Notes: generated by a model not told the origin, from the letters alone. DNA of 64,000 nucleotides from Flaviflagellibacter sp963786225 (GCA_963786225.1 CAWAYQ010000009.1:94660-158659); one strand, 5' to 3'. Shown: positions 46,990 through 56,450, counted from the stretch's first letter. Numbers and translations are program-made.

Positions 46990-49040
46990 GCCGGCGCTCC
47001 TGCGTCGAAATAAGAGTGATGTTCCGCAAGCACCTCGGAGAGAGCCAGAAACCGACCGCGCGCTCGAAGCGCGACTGCAGTTTCGATGCTGGGACCGGAG
47101 GCAACGCGGTGATCGAGTTGACGCAGGCGGCCGATCGCAGTTCCACTTTGGCCGTTCGCGAAAGCCTCAAGCGCGGCGCCAAGTTCAGCTGTCGCATCAA
47201 GCCGGGCAGCCACATGGCGGAGGTCGAGGATCGCGGTGCCGGCCGATAGCCCTGCCAGAAGCTGCCCGCGCTGCAACGGTTCGGCTTGATCCGGGAGCGC
47301 CCCGAGCCGGCCGTACATACGGCTCTCCCAATCTTCCAATCGCAGTGGCAGCGGATCGATCGCGAGCCGACGCAGATCGCGCAGGGTCGAGGCGAGCAGG
47401 CGGCGTGCCCGCAATGCAGGCGAAACTGGGGGTACCAGCCGAAATGAAAGGGCCGCCGCGGCGCAAGCCAAGAGTATCGCCAGAGCGGTATTGTAAAATT
47501 GCTCCGTATTATAGTTCATCTGGTTTGTCGGCGCGAGGAGAGGCGCAAAATTGACCGCCATTGCAGTCAACGCGGGCGGCAAGATTGCCGGGTGTCGAAT
47601 TCTGGCGACCGCGAAGCCTGCTGGTATCAGGTAAATACCGAGCGCAAGGCAAAAGGCCGGGAAGGTCTCAAGTGCCGGCAGCACCGCGAATTCGATAATT
47701 GCCGCGCCGACAACAGCACCGACGCAGCCTAGCGAGAAGGCGATAGCGCCGCCGAAGGCCATATCGCCTTTTGGCGAAAGTAACAGCACGATAGTCGCGA
47801 CAAAGATGATGGCTGAGCCGCCATTCGGCCAAGTGGTGAAGACCCAGAAGAGCTCGACCGCGCCGATTGCGAGAAACGCGCGTCCGAAGTTCACGAGAGC
47901 TGGTAACCAGTCGGCGACTATCGGGCCGGCCCTGTGGCAGACGACAGGAAATGGTCGACCCGAGTCGACGAGCAGCGCCAGCCCGTCCATCGCATGCAGA
48001 ATGCCGGCCACCACCTTCGCAGCCTCGTCGGCGAGCAACCGGAGCGCCGGCGTGCCTAGCGGCATGGCGAGCAGCGTCCGCACCGCCTCCTCGCAAACGC
48101 GGCGCAGAGGCGCGGGATCGGCCATGCAGCGTTCTGGCGAGCCTGCCTCCTGCGCCGATCGCAGCTCGAGCGGAATGCTCCGCAGTATGGATTCCAGGCC
48201 CTGCTGCTCCAGGCTGTTCTGCACACGGCTCAGATGTGTCGCGACCCCGCGCCAGCCGTCGAGCGCTTTGAACAGCCCATGGACGGCGGCCTGAAGTGTC
48301 GGCGCGTGGTAGCGCAGTTGGCCGGATTCTCCGATCGCCTGGTCGATCAACGGATCGAGCGCGATCACCCGCCGCACCAATTCGCGCCGCTCGGCTTGCG
48401 TATCCGGGAGTTGCGGTCCAGCCAGTGCCAGCATGCGGGTGAAGCGGCCCGCAATTCCGGCCGTGAGATTGGCAAATGACGCCGCGAGGCGCAGGCGAGC
48501 GTCGCCGAAGTCAGTCCCGGCGAGGACAACACCGGCGCACACGATTCCGATGCAGATCTCGCTGGCGCGCGTTATCGCCAGCATAAAGATGTCTGCGCTG
48601 GGCCCTCCGGTCGCGCCAAGGTTGTCAGCAGCGATGATCGTTGCAGTGTAACCGGCAAGTGCCGCCGAGTACGAAGCGAAGTTGCGGAGCACCGTGGCGG
48701 CGAAGGCGCAGAGGCTGGCCCACAGCGCCAGGCCGCCAAGAAAGGCGATGCGATCCTGCGGGAAGCATGCGGTCAACCCAACAACCATCGTAGCGCCCAC
48801 TAACGTGCCGATTATCCGGAACCAGCCCTTGCGTAGCGATGCCCCGAGCTGCGGCTGACACACGACGGCCGCGGACGTACCCGCCCAGAAGGGACTATCG
48901 AGCTGGAGCCAGAATGCGACATAGAGGGCGAGACAGACCGAAGCCCATAGGCGAATGCCAAAGAGGAGCGGCTCGCTCGCGCCGACCAGCCAACCCGTCA
49001 AGTTCCAGCTAGTTCGGGGCCACACGGCGCTTGCTTGCAT
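46986..49040 (-). CDS. FUSC family efflux transporter (AaeB-like)
   Basis: 684 residues. An N-terminal bundle of about six helices (WASVCLALYVAFWLQLDSPFWAGTSAAVV..), a cytoplasmic middle domain (about 200-350) and a second bundle (FWVFTTWPNGGSAIIFVATIVLLL) give the two-half FUSC layout. E. coli AaeB exports aromatic carboxylic acids; the substrate here is inferred only from that. First gene of the operon, with the motif at 49140-49193 about 100 bp upstream. Confidence 0.9.
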   Translation of the reverse strand: MQASAVWPRTSWNLTGWLVGASEPLLFGIRLWASVCLALYVAFWLQLDSPFWAGTSAAVVCQPQLGASLRKGWFRIIGTLVGATMVVGLTACFPQDRIAFLGGLALWASLCAFAATVLRNFASYSAALAGYTATIIAADNLGATGGPSADIFMLAITRASEICIGIVCAGVVLAGTDFGDARLRLAASFANLTAGIAGRFTRMLALAGPQLPDTQAERRELVRRVIALDPLIDQAIGESGQLRYHAPTLQAAVHGLFKALDGWRGVATHLSRVQNSLEQQGLESILRSIPLELRSAQEAGSPERCMADPAPLRRVCEEAVRTLLAMPLGTPALRLLADEAAKVVAGILHAMDGLALLVDSGRPFPVVCHRAGPIVADWLPALVNFGRAFLAIGAVELFWVFTTWPNGGSAIIFVATIVLLLSPKGDMAFGGAIAFSLGCVGAVVGAAIIEFAVLPALETFPAFCLALGIYLIPAGFAVARIRHPAILPPALTAMAVNFAPLLAPTNQMNYNTEQFYNTALAILLACAAAALSFRLVPPVSPALRARRLLASTLRDLRRLAIDPLPLRLEDWESRMYGRLGALPDQAEPLQRGQLLAGLSAGTAILDLRHVAARLDATAELGAALEAFANGQSGTAIGRLRQLDHRVASGPSIETAVALRARGRFLALSEVLAEHHSYFDAGAPA

Positions 49041-49139
49041 CTAACCAATTCTCCCGGAGGATCGCTCGCCTTGCCGCCGATTAGTCGCTCTCGAAATAAT
49101 CCCGCTCGCGGGTTGTACCGGCATAATTTTGGACCACTC

Positions 49140-49193
49140 CCGCTCCTTGAGCGATCCCCCGGACGGGGGAGCGTGAGTCACGTCGAGGGGGAT
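49140..49193 (-). promoter_or_regulatory. Composite palindromic operator candidate, copy A (efflux operon)
   Basis: Plus-strand reading: CCGCTC-N6-CGATCCCCC-N2-ACGGGGG-N15-GAGGGGGAT. The centre CCCCC-N2-ACGGGGG is a near-palindrome. Every fixed block and every spacer length equals those at 59982-60035. On the minus strand it points at the FUSC gene, 100 bp from its start. Confidence 0.7.
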
Positions 49194-49229
49194 TGGGACA
49201 AACTCGCAGGGTCGCCGATTCGGCACCAA

Positions 49230-49257
49230 TGCAGGTGGGTACGTCCGTACACCTGCA
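49230..49257. promoter_or_regulatory. Interrupted palindrome between the NDH-2 and FUSC genes
   Basis: TGCAGGTG-GG-TACG-TC-CGTA-CACCTGCA: two perfect nested arms with a GG bulge. It may be a terminator for the NDH-2 transcript or a second protein site before the FUSC promoter. A 13-bp tandem repeat TACAGCTTGCCCG lies nearby (49303-49328). The whole gap 49041-49383 has no gene. Confidence 0.5.
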
Positions 49258-49383
49258 GCCACGGCGCGGCCACAGCCCGCTGGTTTCGCTGACAATCTGC
49301 AATACAGCTTGCCCGTACAGCTTGCCCGTCTGGTGACGCCGCCCCTCCGGGAGTTGAAAGGCGGCGAAGTTCATCGCGGACGG

Positions 49384-50739
49384 CTAATGGCCGGATACGT
49401 CAGTTCCGGACCTCGGCGGCTCCGGGATCAATCGCGAGCTGCGCTGTCCGGTAAAATAGGACCAGAGCCATTGGGCTTGCACCCGAAATCGGTTCTGCAG
49501 CTGCGGAAGCGACATGAGATGCAGGAAAACCCAAATGAGCCAGGTCATAAACCCGCTGGTACGAAAACGCCCGCTTTCCAGTATCGCGAAATTCTTGCCG
49601 ACAACCGCCATGTTGCCCTTGTCGAAGTATCGAAAGGGAGTTGTCGGCTCTCGTCCCTTGAGCTCTTGCGAGATCAGGCGTCCGACATAACGCCCCTGCT
49701 GGATCGCCGCCTGGGCCACGCCAGGCACGGGCCTTCCGTCACTCATGACCGATGCCGCATCGCCTACGACGAATACGCCGGATACATCTGAAACATCGAG
49801 GAACGGGCCGACCGAAACCCGACCCGCGCGATCGGTCTTGGCACCAAGCAGCTTCACAATTGGTGATGGCGCGACTCCGGCGGTCCACAACACCGTCGCG
49901 CTCGGAATTCGTTTCCCGTCGGCGATCACGCCGTTCTCGTCGACGTTTTCTACCTTGGCTCCGGTTACGATCCTGACGCCAAGTTTTTCGAGGCGTCTGG
50001 CCGCCTTCTTGGCGAGCCGCTCATTGAAGGTCGGCAGAATTCGCGGGCCACCGTCTATCAGAATGATCGAGCTCTTCGCGGGATCAATCTGCCGGAACTG
50101 CCCGCGCAAGGTTACCGTGGCCAATTGTGCCATCGATGCCGCAAGCTCTACACCGCTGGGGCCTGCACCAACGAGAACGAACGTCATTTGGCGCGCGCGT
50201 TCATTCTCATCTTCTGTCGCGTCTGCCGATTCATAGGCACTCAGGATTTTTGTTCGGATGGCCTCGGCATCGGCCAAGCTTTTGAGACCCGGCGCATATC
50301 TCGCAAACTCGTCATGGCCGAAATAGCTCGGGCGCATCCCCGCAGCGATTATCAAGTAATCAAATTGGATCTTACGAACCCCGATTCCCGGGCGAGATGC
50401 GTCTACCGCGCGAGAACGAAGGTCCACGCCTGTCACGTCGGCGAGCATCACACTAACATTCTTCTGCTTGTCGGCGATCTCTCGTATCGGGGCGGCGATC
50501 TCGGATGGCGCAAGAACCGCCGTTGCTACCTGGTAGAGCAGCGGCTGGAAAATGTGGTGATTGCGCCGGTCGATCAGAACGACATCCGCATCGCATCGTT
50601 TCAAAGCACGAGCCGCGGCGATCCCGGCGAATCCGCTTCCGACGATCACAATACGCTTGCGCCTCGGAACGCTTTCGCCAGCTGGTGGCCGCGTAGTTAC
50701 CTCGGCTGGACGCCGATTATCTTGCATCGTCTCACTCAT
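49384..50739 (-). CDS. Type-2 NADH dehydrogenase (NDH-2-like FAD oxidoreductase)
   Basis: 451 residues. FAD motif VIVGSGFAGIAAARAL (about 31-46), NHHIFQPLLYQVATAVL, NAD motif VLVGAGPSGVELAASMAQLA, and VFVVGDAAS near 320. The C-terminal WLIWVFLHLMSLPQLQNRFR is the amphipathic membrane-contact region of NDH-2. It feeds electrons from NADH to quinone without proton pumping. Last gene of the same-strand catabolic run. Confidence 0.9.
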   Translation of the reverse strand: MSETMQDNRRPAEVTTRPPAGESVPRRKRIVIVGSGFAGIAAARALKRCDADVVLIDRRNHHIFQPLLYQVATAVLAPSEIAAPIREIADKQKNVSVMLADVTGVDLRSRAVDASRPGIGVRKIQFDYLIIAAGMRPSYFGHDEFARYAPGLKSLADAEAIRTKILSAYESADATEDENERARQMTFVLVGAGPSGVELAASMAQLATVTLRGQFRQIDPAKSSIILIDGGPRILPTFNERLAKKAARRLEKLGVRIVTGAKVENVDENGVIADGKRIPSATVLWTAGVAPSPIVKLLGAKTDRAGRVSVGPFLDVSDVSGVFVVGDAASVMSDGRPVPGVAQAAIQQGRYVGRLISQELKGREPTTPFRYFDKGNMAVVGKNFAILESGRFRTSGFMTWLIWVFLHLMSLPQLQNRFRVQAQWLWSYFTGQRSSRLIPEPPRSGTDVSGH

Positions 50740-50925
50740 TGTTTGCCTTCCTTGCTAACCGATTAAGGTCGTCACTCGTGGTTCACCTCCACTCCGGCAA
50801 AGGAGCTGAACGGCGCTAGATCGCGCGAACCGCTCTTTTTTGGATGTCGCTGGGCATTTCGTGCTCGCCGCACAATCCAAGGAGACTTTCGAATTTGTCT
50901 CTCCTGCGCATCGTTCTGAAACGAG

Positions 50926-52578
50926 CTACGTGTTGCCGTACTTCTCCCTCAACTCCTTCTTGTTGAACTTGCCGACGCTTGCCTTTGGGAGCGCTTCGAC
51001 GAACAAGATCCGCTCGGGGATTGCGTATTTCGGCATCTCTCCCGCATCGGCGAACGCTTTCAGGTGCGCGTGGATTTCCACATCGCTGAGGGTGCTGCCT
51101 GTCCGGGGATCCTTGACGACGAGCGCAAGCGGCCGCTCTCCCCATTTGTCGTCCTTGACGCCGATGACGGCGGCCTCAAGCACGCCCGTACACTGCGAAA
51201 TGAGATCCTCTAGCTGAAGCGATGAGACCCATTCGCCGCCGGTCTTGATGATGTCCTTGATGCGATCGGTGATATGGACGTACCCGCCTGGCTCGATGAC
51301 CGCGATGTCGTTGGTATGCAGGTAGCCGCCGGCCCACAATTGCTCCGACGCCTCTGGATTGTCGAAATATCCCTGCGTCAGCCACGGCGCGCGCACCACG
51401 ATTTCGCCGGAGGCCTTTCCGTCATGAGGTAGTTCGTTCATGTCCGCGTCGACTATGCGAACGTCGACCAGCGGTGCGGGCATCCCGGCTTTTGTTCGGA
51501 TTTCGAGCTCTTTTTCAGGATCGCCGGTAAGGTCCGCAGATTTCACCTGCCCGAGACAGAGCAGTGGTCCGCTCTCCGACATTCCGTAACCGGCATAGAC
51601 ATCGACACCCAGCGCGAGCGCCTGCTTGGCGAGCCCCTTCGGCAGTGCCGAACCGCCGATCACCATCTTCAGCCCGGCGAGATCGGTATTTGCCGCCGTC
51701 GCCGCACCGAGCAGCATTTCCAGAATCGTCGGCACGCCGTGCGTGAAAGTTACACCTTCGGTCTTGATCAGCTTGAGGAGCGTCGCCGGGTCGTAGCGCC
51801 CTGGATAAACTTGCTTGATGCCCGCAAGCGTGGCTGTCCACGGGAACCCCCAGGCGTGCACGTGAAACATCGGCGTGATCGGCATATAAACGTCGTCGCG
51901 CGAAAGCCGCCCCTGCTTCGCTGCAATGCCACAGAAGGCCATTTCGCCGAGTGTATGGAGCACCAGTTGGCGATGGCTGAAATAGACGCCCTTGGGCGAA
52001 CCTGTCGTCCCGCTCGTGTAAAAGGTGGTGGCGAGGGCGTTTTCATCGAAGTCCGGGAAACTGAAGTCGGGCGAGGCGGTGGCTAGCAAATCCTCATATT
52101 CACCCGCCCATGAGAGGCCGCCCATTTGCGGCACTGGGCGGTCCGACATTAGGACCAGTGTCTTTACCTTCGGTAGCTTCTGCTTGATACCTTCCAGCAT
52201 CGCGACGAATTCGTCGTTGACGAGAAGCACCGACGCGCCCGCGTGATTGATCGTATAGGCGATCTGGTCCGGTGACAGACGGACGTTTACCGTCTGCAGA
52301 ACAGCTCCCATCATTGGAACGGCAAAGTAGGCCTCCAAGAATCGATTGCTGTCCCAGTCCAGCACGCCGACGGTGTCGCCGGCGCGAACGCCGAGCTTTT
52401 CGAGACTGGATGCAAGCCGTCCTATACGCTCGCGCAGCTGGCGATACGTGAAACGCTTCATATCGCGATATACGATCTCCTGATCGGGCGCATGCATCAG
52501 AGGCGTGTGCCACAGCTGCTTTATGAGCAGCGGATAGTGATATGCGGATTTGGCGACCTGTATGAGCCTTCCGGTCAT
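50926..52578 (-). CDS. Acyl-CoA ligase (AMP-forming, medium/long-chain type)
   Basis: Activates a carboxylic acid to its CoA ester with ATP. 550 residues with the AMP-binding motif TTFYTSGTTGSPKGV, YGMSESGPL, the hinge TDRIKDIIKTGGEWVSS, and the C-terminal catalytic lysine in LPKASVGKFNKKELREKYG. The ATG at 52578 has GAGGA in front; the frame open to 52788 is not used because it adds 70 unrelated residues. Fatty-acid-like in sequence; the true substrate is unknown. Confidence 0.9.
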   Translation of the reverse strand: MTGRLIQVAKSAYHYPLLIKQLWHTPLMHAPDQEIVYRDMKRFTYRQLRERIGRLASSLEKLGVRAGDTVGVLDWDSNRFLEAYFAVPMMGAVLQTVNVRLSPDQIAYTINHAGASVLLVNDEFVAMLEGIKQKLPKVKTLVLMSDRPVPQMGGLSWAGEYEDLLATASPDFSFPDFDENALATTFYTSGTTGSPKGVYFSHRQLVLHTLGEMAFCGIAAKQGRLSRDDVYMPITPMFHVHAWGFPWTATLAGIKQVYPGRYDPATLLKLIKTEGVTFTHGVPTILEMLLGAATAANTDLAGLKMVIGGSALPKGLAKQALALGVDVYAGYGMSESGPLLCLGQVKSADLTGDPEKELEIRTKAGMPAPLVDVRIVDADMNELPHDGKASGEIVVRAPWLTQGYFDNPEASEQLWAGGYLHTNDIAVIEPGGYVHITDRIKDIIKTGGEWVSSLQLEDLISQCTGVLEAAVIGVKDDKWGERPLALVVKDPRTGSTLSDVEIHAHLKAFADAGEMPKYAIPERILFVEALPKASVGKFNKKELREKYGNT

Positions 52579-52873
52579 GGCGGCATCCTCAATTATGTTG
52601 CGCGTTCGCCCTTGATATGTCCGGCGCCTCTTATCGGCGTGAGTTTTCTTTCGAGCGGTAGCGTCTGTACGAACGCCCAACACGGCGATGATTGTCAGCG
52701 TCGGCCCGATCCGGTCGTCCAGGAGTTCTGAACGCCCTGGATCTTGCCAAGAGGTGCAATTGCCGTCCGGCGTGAAGGCGGCGAGCACGCCAGGCTGAGC
52801 CGACGCGGATGACGACGACGTCAGTCATTACTTCTCCGCTTTTACCCAGAACCACCGCTACGCCGGCCCGCCT
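52579..52873. other. 295-bp gap with a possible decayed short frame
   Basis: A minus-strand frame from an ATG at 52828 with a good GGAGAAG site begins MTDVVVIRVGSA and then turns Arg-rich (65 codons, stop near 52631). The opening resembles many catabolic enzyme starts, but nothing after it supports a known family. It may be the stump of a lost gene. Confidence 0.4.
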
Positions 52874-53854
52874 CTAGGCAACGCGATCACCATATCTAGG
52901 CTTTGCAGTTGCTTCCGCGGCCTTCGCACGCAACTCGAGCAGCCCAAGCAGGACCTCGTCTCGCTCTGCGGCCAAGTCGTCGATCGACCGCGAGCCCACC
53001 TCGGCATGAACGCCATCGATCAGCTTCTGCTGGAGCTCCGGTGTCAGTTGCGGCGAACCCAGGACCTTCCACCAGGCGGTCATCGGACCGGTGAATTGCT
53101 GGAGAAAATGCTCCATGCCGCCTTGGCCACCACCGAGATGGTTGAGGAGGACTTGGCCCATGATGCCCCACCGAAGTCCAGGACCCCAGCATAGCGCGGC
53201 GTCGACATCGGCGACGCTGACGACACCCTCGGCCACCAAGTAATACACCTCGCGGGCGAGAGCGGCTTGCAGCCGATTGGCGACGTGGCCGGGCACTTCC
53301 TTGTGAAGGCGGACGGTCTGCTTGCCCAGCGCCGTATAGAATTCCGAAGCGCGCCGGATCGTCTTCTCGGAGGTCTTCGCTCCGCCGACGATCTCGACCA
53401 ACGGGATCAGATGAGGTGGATTGAAGGGATGCGCGATGACGCACCGCTCCGGGTGGAACGGGCACCCGGACTGGATCTCGCTCATGGTCAAGCCTGACGA
53501 GCTCGACGCAATGATCACATCAGGGGGCAACAGCTCGTCGAGCTGGCCGTATAGCTTCTTCTTGAAGTCGATCCGCTCGGGTCCGTTCTCCTGGACGAGA
53601 TCGGCCCCCTTGACGGCCTCTGACAGGTCGGCGGTGTAACGCAATCTCTTTTGCGAGGCACCGGGTGCCAGTCCCAATCGCTTGAGCGCCGGCCAAGCGG
53701 CATCGACGAAGCTCCTCAGCGAGGCCTCCGCGTCAGGTGCGACGTCAGTTGTAACGACGTCGAGCCCCTTGGCTAGGAAAAGTGCCGCCCAGCTCGCGCC
53801 GATGACGCCCGTGCCGATAATGGCGACCTGAGAGATCTGCTTGTTGGCAGCCAT
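52874..53854 (-). CDS. 3-hydroxyacyl-CoA dehydrogenase / L-carnitine dehydrogenase-like
   Basis: 326 residues. Rossmann motif VAIIGTGVIGASWAALFLA (GTGVIG 14-19), SSSSGLTMS (117-124), and the catalytic His142/Glu154 in AHPFNPPHLIPLVEIVGG. The single-domain form with an all-alpha C-terminus (VPGHVANRLQAALAREVYYLV) fits both short 3-hydroxyacyl-CoA dehydrogenases and L-carnitine dehydrogenase. ATG at 53854 with AAGGAG eight bases before; a TTG two codons earlier overlaps the previous stop. Confidence 0.88.
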   Translation of the reverse strand: MAANKQISQVAIIGTGVIGASWAALFLAKGLDVVTTDVAPDAEASLRSFVDAAWPALKRLGLAPGASQKRLRYTADLSEAVKGADLVQENGPERIDFKKKLYGQLDELLPPDVIIASSSSGLTMSEIQSGCPFHPERCVIAHPFNPPHLIPLVEIVGGAKTSEKTIRRASEFYTALGKQTVRLHKEVPGHVANRLQAALAREVYYLVAEGVVSVADVDAALCWGPGLRWGIMGQVLLNHLGGGQGGMEHFLQQFTGPMTAWWKVLGSPQLTPELQQKLIDGVHAEVGSRSIDDLAAERDEVLLGLLELRAKAAEATAKPRYGDRVA

Positions 53855-53856
53855 GG

Positions 53857-54801
53857 TCAATTCTCCTTTGAAGTGATTTCGGCGTATGCGACGCCGGACA
53901 GATTGCCTTGGGCGAAGAGAAGCGCGCGCTTCTCGGAGCCATCGAGCCTTGCGAAATAGACTGAGCCGCCGAGGTCGGTGACGAACATCCGATTGCCGGG
54001 AACGTCGAGCGCGATGCCGATGCCTTCCATCAGATCGCTGTCGATGATCTCAGGTGCGCGTCCATTTCCGACTGGCGCGTCGATCGAGGCACGATTGACC
54101 GTATTGCCGAGCGGCGGGTTGCCGCGATCCGTCCAGTAGAGGACGCGGCTTTCGAGGTCGAGCTCGAGGTCGATCGGTTCAGGCAGGTCGTCGAACCATA
54201 CTTCGATGTCCGTTCGGCTGGCGGCCTCCTCGCCTTTGGGAGCGTCTACGCCCGCGCGGAGGATGCGGCCAAGGCCTGAATTGTCCGGACCCTTCTGTGT
54301 CCAGTAGATTTGCCGACGCTTGGGGTCGACCGTGATTCCGACGCACCACTTCGTGGCGTCGCGACGATCGTCCTCGCCCTCGCCCGTCTGGACGAGCGTC
54401 TCGACGTTCGTGCCGTCGAGATTTGCGCGCATCACCCGCATGCCCTCGCGGTCGCACCAGTAGAGCTTGCCGCTTCGCTTCTCCAGGTGAAGCTGCTTTG
54501 GCGTGAACGTGATGCCCTGGGGGACGATGACCTTGCGATTGCTGCCATCGAGGTCGGCGCGCTCGATGGAACCATCGTTGAGGTTGGGCACCCCCATGTT
54601 CGTCCAGTAGATATGTCCGGCCTCGACATCGACCACGATGCCGTCGGGCAGATGACAATCGGTGACGATGACCCTTCGGTTAGAGCCGTCCGGGCTCATC
54701 GAGTGGATACGGTCACCGCTCAGCTCGAGAACGAACAGTCGGCCAACCGCGTCCTTACTGCCCGATATTGGTTTCGACTTCGTCGCGAAAGCGTCGGTCA
54801 T
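53857..54801 (-). CDS. YWTD-repeat six-bladed beta-propeller protein
   Basis: 314 residues with at least four LDL-receptor class B-type blades, each with the YWT/C core: IYWTNMG, LYWCDREG, IYWTQKG, LYWTDRG, plus MFVTDLGG. There is no signal peptide, so it is probably cytoplasmic. Similar propellers act as lactonases or strictosidine-synthase-like enzymes, but the metal residues of SMP-30 cannot be placed. ATG at 54801 with AAAGGAAAG. Sits between crotonase and dehydrogenase genes. Confidence 0.85.
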   Translation of the reverse strand: MTDAFATKSKPISGSKDAVGRLFVLELSGDRIHSMSPDGSNRRVIVTDCHLPDGIVVDVEAGHIYWTNMGVPNLNDGSIERADLDGSNRKVIVPQGITFTPKQLHLEKRSGKLYWCDREGMRVMRANLDGTNVETLVQTGEGEDDRRDATKWCVGITVDPKRRQIYWTQKGPDNSGLGRILRAGVDAPKGEEAASRTDIEVWFDDLPEPIDLELDLESRVLYWTDRGNPPLGNTVNRASIDAPVGNGRAPEIIDSDLMEGIGIALDVPGNRMFVTDLGGSVYFARLDGSEKRALLFAQGNLSGVAYAEITSKEN

Positions 54802-54893
54802 AGTTCTTTCCTTTCTCAACTCAGGCCTCGATGCCGAAGTATTCCCGCGGCATTTCCGGATGTTTGTTCGTCGGTAACGGCTCTTCTTGGCCG

Positions 54894-55616
54894 CTACAGG
54901 TTTCCTGGCTTTGGAGAAGCCAGGTGGTCGTTTCTTTTCAGGAAGGCCGTCAGTGCTTCTTGCACGCTGAATGCTTCGCTCTTGGCCTTCATTGCCGCCT
55001 TGATCTTTTCGCGAAGGGAAAGCTTCAGAAGTCGCTGCAGCTCACTCGCCGGCTTCGCTGATAGGTTCCGTGCTGTTTCGGTCGCCACCTGAAGGAGGTT
55101 CTGATCGGGCACGACCTGCGTCACCATTCCCAGTTCTGCGGCGCGCCTGGCATCGAACGGCAATCCCAGTAGGGCGCGAATGTGCCCGATTGTAAGCGGA
55201 GCCAGGCAGCTCAATCCAAACTCCGGCAGCACAGCGATGTTGATGAAAGGCATCTGGAACTTGGTGCTTTCGCCTGCGTAGACGAAGTCGCAGTGCAACA
55301 GCATAGTGGTTCCACCTCCAATCGCGGCACCATGCACAGCGGCAATCAGCGGCTTGTCGAAATCGACCAGCGCATTCATGAGTCGAGCCTGGGGAGATTC
55401 TCTTGGGCCGGGAAAGTCCTTCACGTCGTTACCGGCGCTGAACGCGTCTCCTGCGCCGTGCAAAAGCACAACACGTATCCGCCAGTCCCTGGCCGCGGCA
55501 TTGAAGACATCCGCGAGCTTCGTGTACATGCTCGAAGTCATCGCGTTCATGTTTTCTGGACGATTCAGTTCAACGCGAAGTACACCTTCGGAGCGTTCAG
55601 TCACTATGTCATCCAT
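54894..55616 (-). CDS. Enoyl-CoA hydratase/isomerase family protein, shortened paralogue
   Basis: 240 residues, closely related to the next gene upstream. It has the oxyanion loops SAGNDVKDF and AAIGGGTTMLLHCDF. It lacks short in-frame pieces relative to the paralogue (after KDF, in GHIRALLGLPF, and near the C-terminus). After ALTAFLKRND it is frameshifted, ending early in PKPGNL. LPEFG keeps the conserved Glu, but the blade-helix after it is cut. Likely decaying. Confidence 0.8.
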   Translation of the reverse strand: MDDIVTERSEGVLRVELNRPENMNAMTSSMYTKLADVFNAAARDWRIRVVLLHGAGDAFSAGNDVKDFPGPRESPQARLMNALVDFDKPLIAAVHGAAIGGGTTMLLHCDFVYAGESTKFQMPFINIAVLPEFGLSCLAPLTIGHIRALLGLPFDARRAAELGMVTQVVPDQNLLQVATETARNLSAKPASELQRLLKLSLREKIKAAMKAKSEAFSVQEALTAFLKRNDHLASPKPGNL

Positions 55617-55664
55617 CGTCTTCAATCTCCGGCATTTCTGGATGTTTGTTCGTCGGTAACGGCT

Positions 55665-56450
55665 CTACTTGGCCACTACTGGTTTCCTGGTTTTGGTGAA
55701 GTCAGGTGGGCGCTTTTCCTGGAAGGCCCTCAGTGCTTCTTTCGCCTCTTCAGAACGAACCTGCACGCTGAATGCTTCGTTCTCGGCCTTCATTGCCGCC
55801 TTGATCTGTTGGCGAAGGGAAAGCTTCAGAAGTCGCTTGGAGGCTTGCAGCGCACTCGCCGGTTTCGCTGATAGGTTCCGTGCTGTTTCGGTCGCCACTT
55901 GGAGGAGGTTCTGATCGGGCACGACCTGCGTGACCAATCCCAATGCTGCAGCGCGCCTGGCATCGAACGGCAATCCCGTCAGGATCAGCTCAGATGCGCG
56001 AATGTGCCCGAATGTAAGCGGAGCCAGGAAGGTCGATCCAAACTCCGGCAGTACAGCGAGGTTGACGAAAGGCAACTGGAACTTGGTGCTCTCGGCTGCG
56101 TAGACGAAGTCGCAGTGCAACAGCATGGTGGTTCCGCCTCCAATCGCGACACCATGCACAGCGGCAATCAGCGGCTTGTCGAGATCGACCAGTGCATTCA
56201 TGAGCCGAGCCTGAGGAGAATCTCCCGGGCCCGGGGGATTTTCCAGAAAGTCCTTCAGGTCGTTGCCAGCGCTGAAAGCTTCCCCCGCGCCATGCCAAAG
56301 CACGACGCGTATGCGCTCGTCCCTGGCCGCCTCATCGAAGACATCCGCCAGCTTCGTGTACATGCTCGACGTCATCGCGTTCAGCTTTTCCGGACGGTTC
56401 AACTCAACGCGAAGGATGCTTCCGGAACGCTCCATAATGATCTCGGCCAT
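55665..56450 (-). CDS. Enoyl-CoA hydratase/isomerase family protein
   Basis: 261 residues, full crotonase fold: LNRPEKLNAM, the oxyanion loop SAGNDLKDFLENPPG, VAIGGGTTMLLHCDF, and LPEFGSTFLAPL. The first hydratase Glu is replaced by Thr (GGGTT), and only the Glu in PEFG remains. This pattern is commoner in enoyl-CoA isomerases than in hydratases. ATG at 56450 with AGGAG. Ends KRPPDFTKTRKPVVAK. Confidence 0.88.
   Translation of the reverse strand: MAEIIMERSGSILRVELNRPEKLNAMTSSMYTKLADVFDEAARDERIRVVLWHGAGEAFSAGNDLKDFLENPPGPGDSPQARLMNALVDLDKPLIAAVHGVAIGGGTTMLLHCDFVYAAESTKFQLPFVNLAVLPEFGSTFLAPLTFGHIRASELILTGLPFDARRAAALGLVTQVVPDQNLLQVATETARNLSAKPASALQASKRLLKLSLRQQIKAAMKAENEAFSVQVRSEEAKEALRAFQEKRPPDFTKTRKPVVAK

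Noticed and set aside
49303..49328. Tandem 13-bp repeat TACAGCTTGCCCG as an iteron or operator
   Set aside because: Only two copies and no replication gene nearby; kept only as a note in the intergenic feature.
52579..52788. 70-residue N-terminal extension of the acyl-CoA ligase
   Set aside because: Unlike the family, and the ATG at 52578 has its own GAGGA site directly before the conserved N-terminus.
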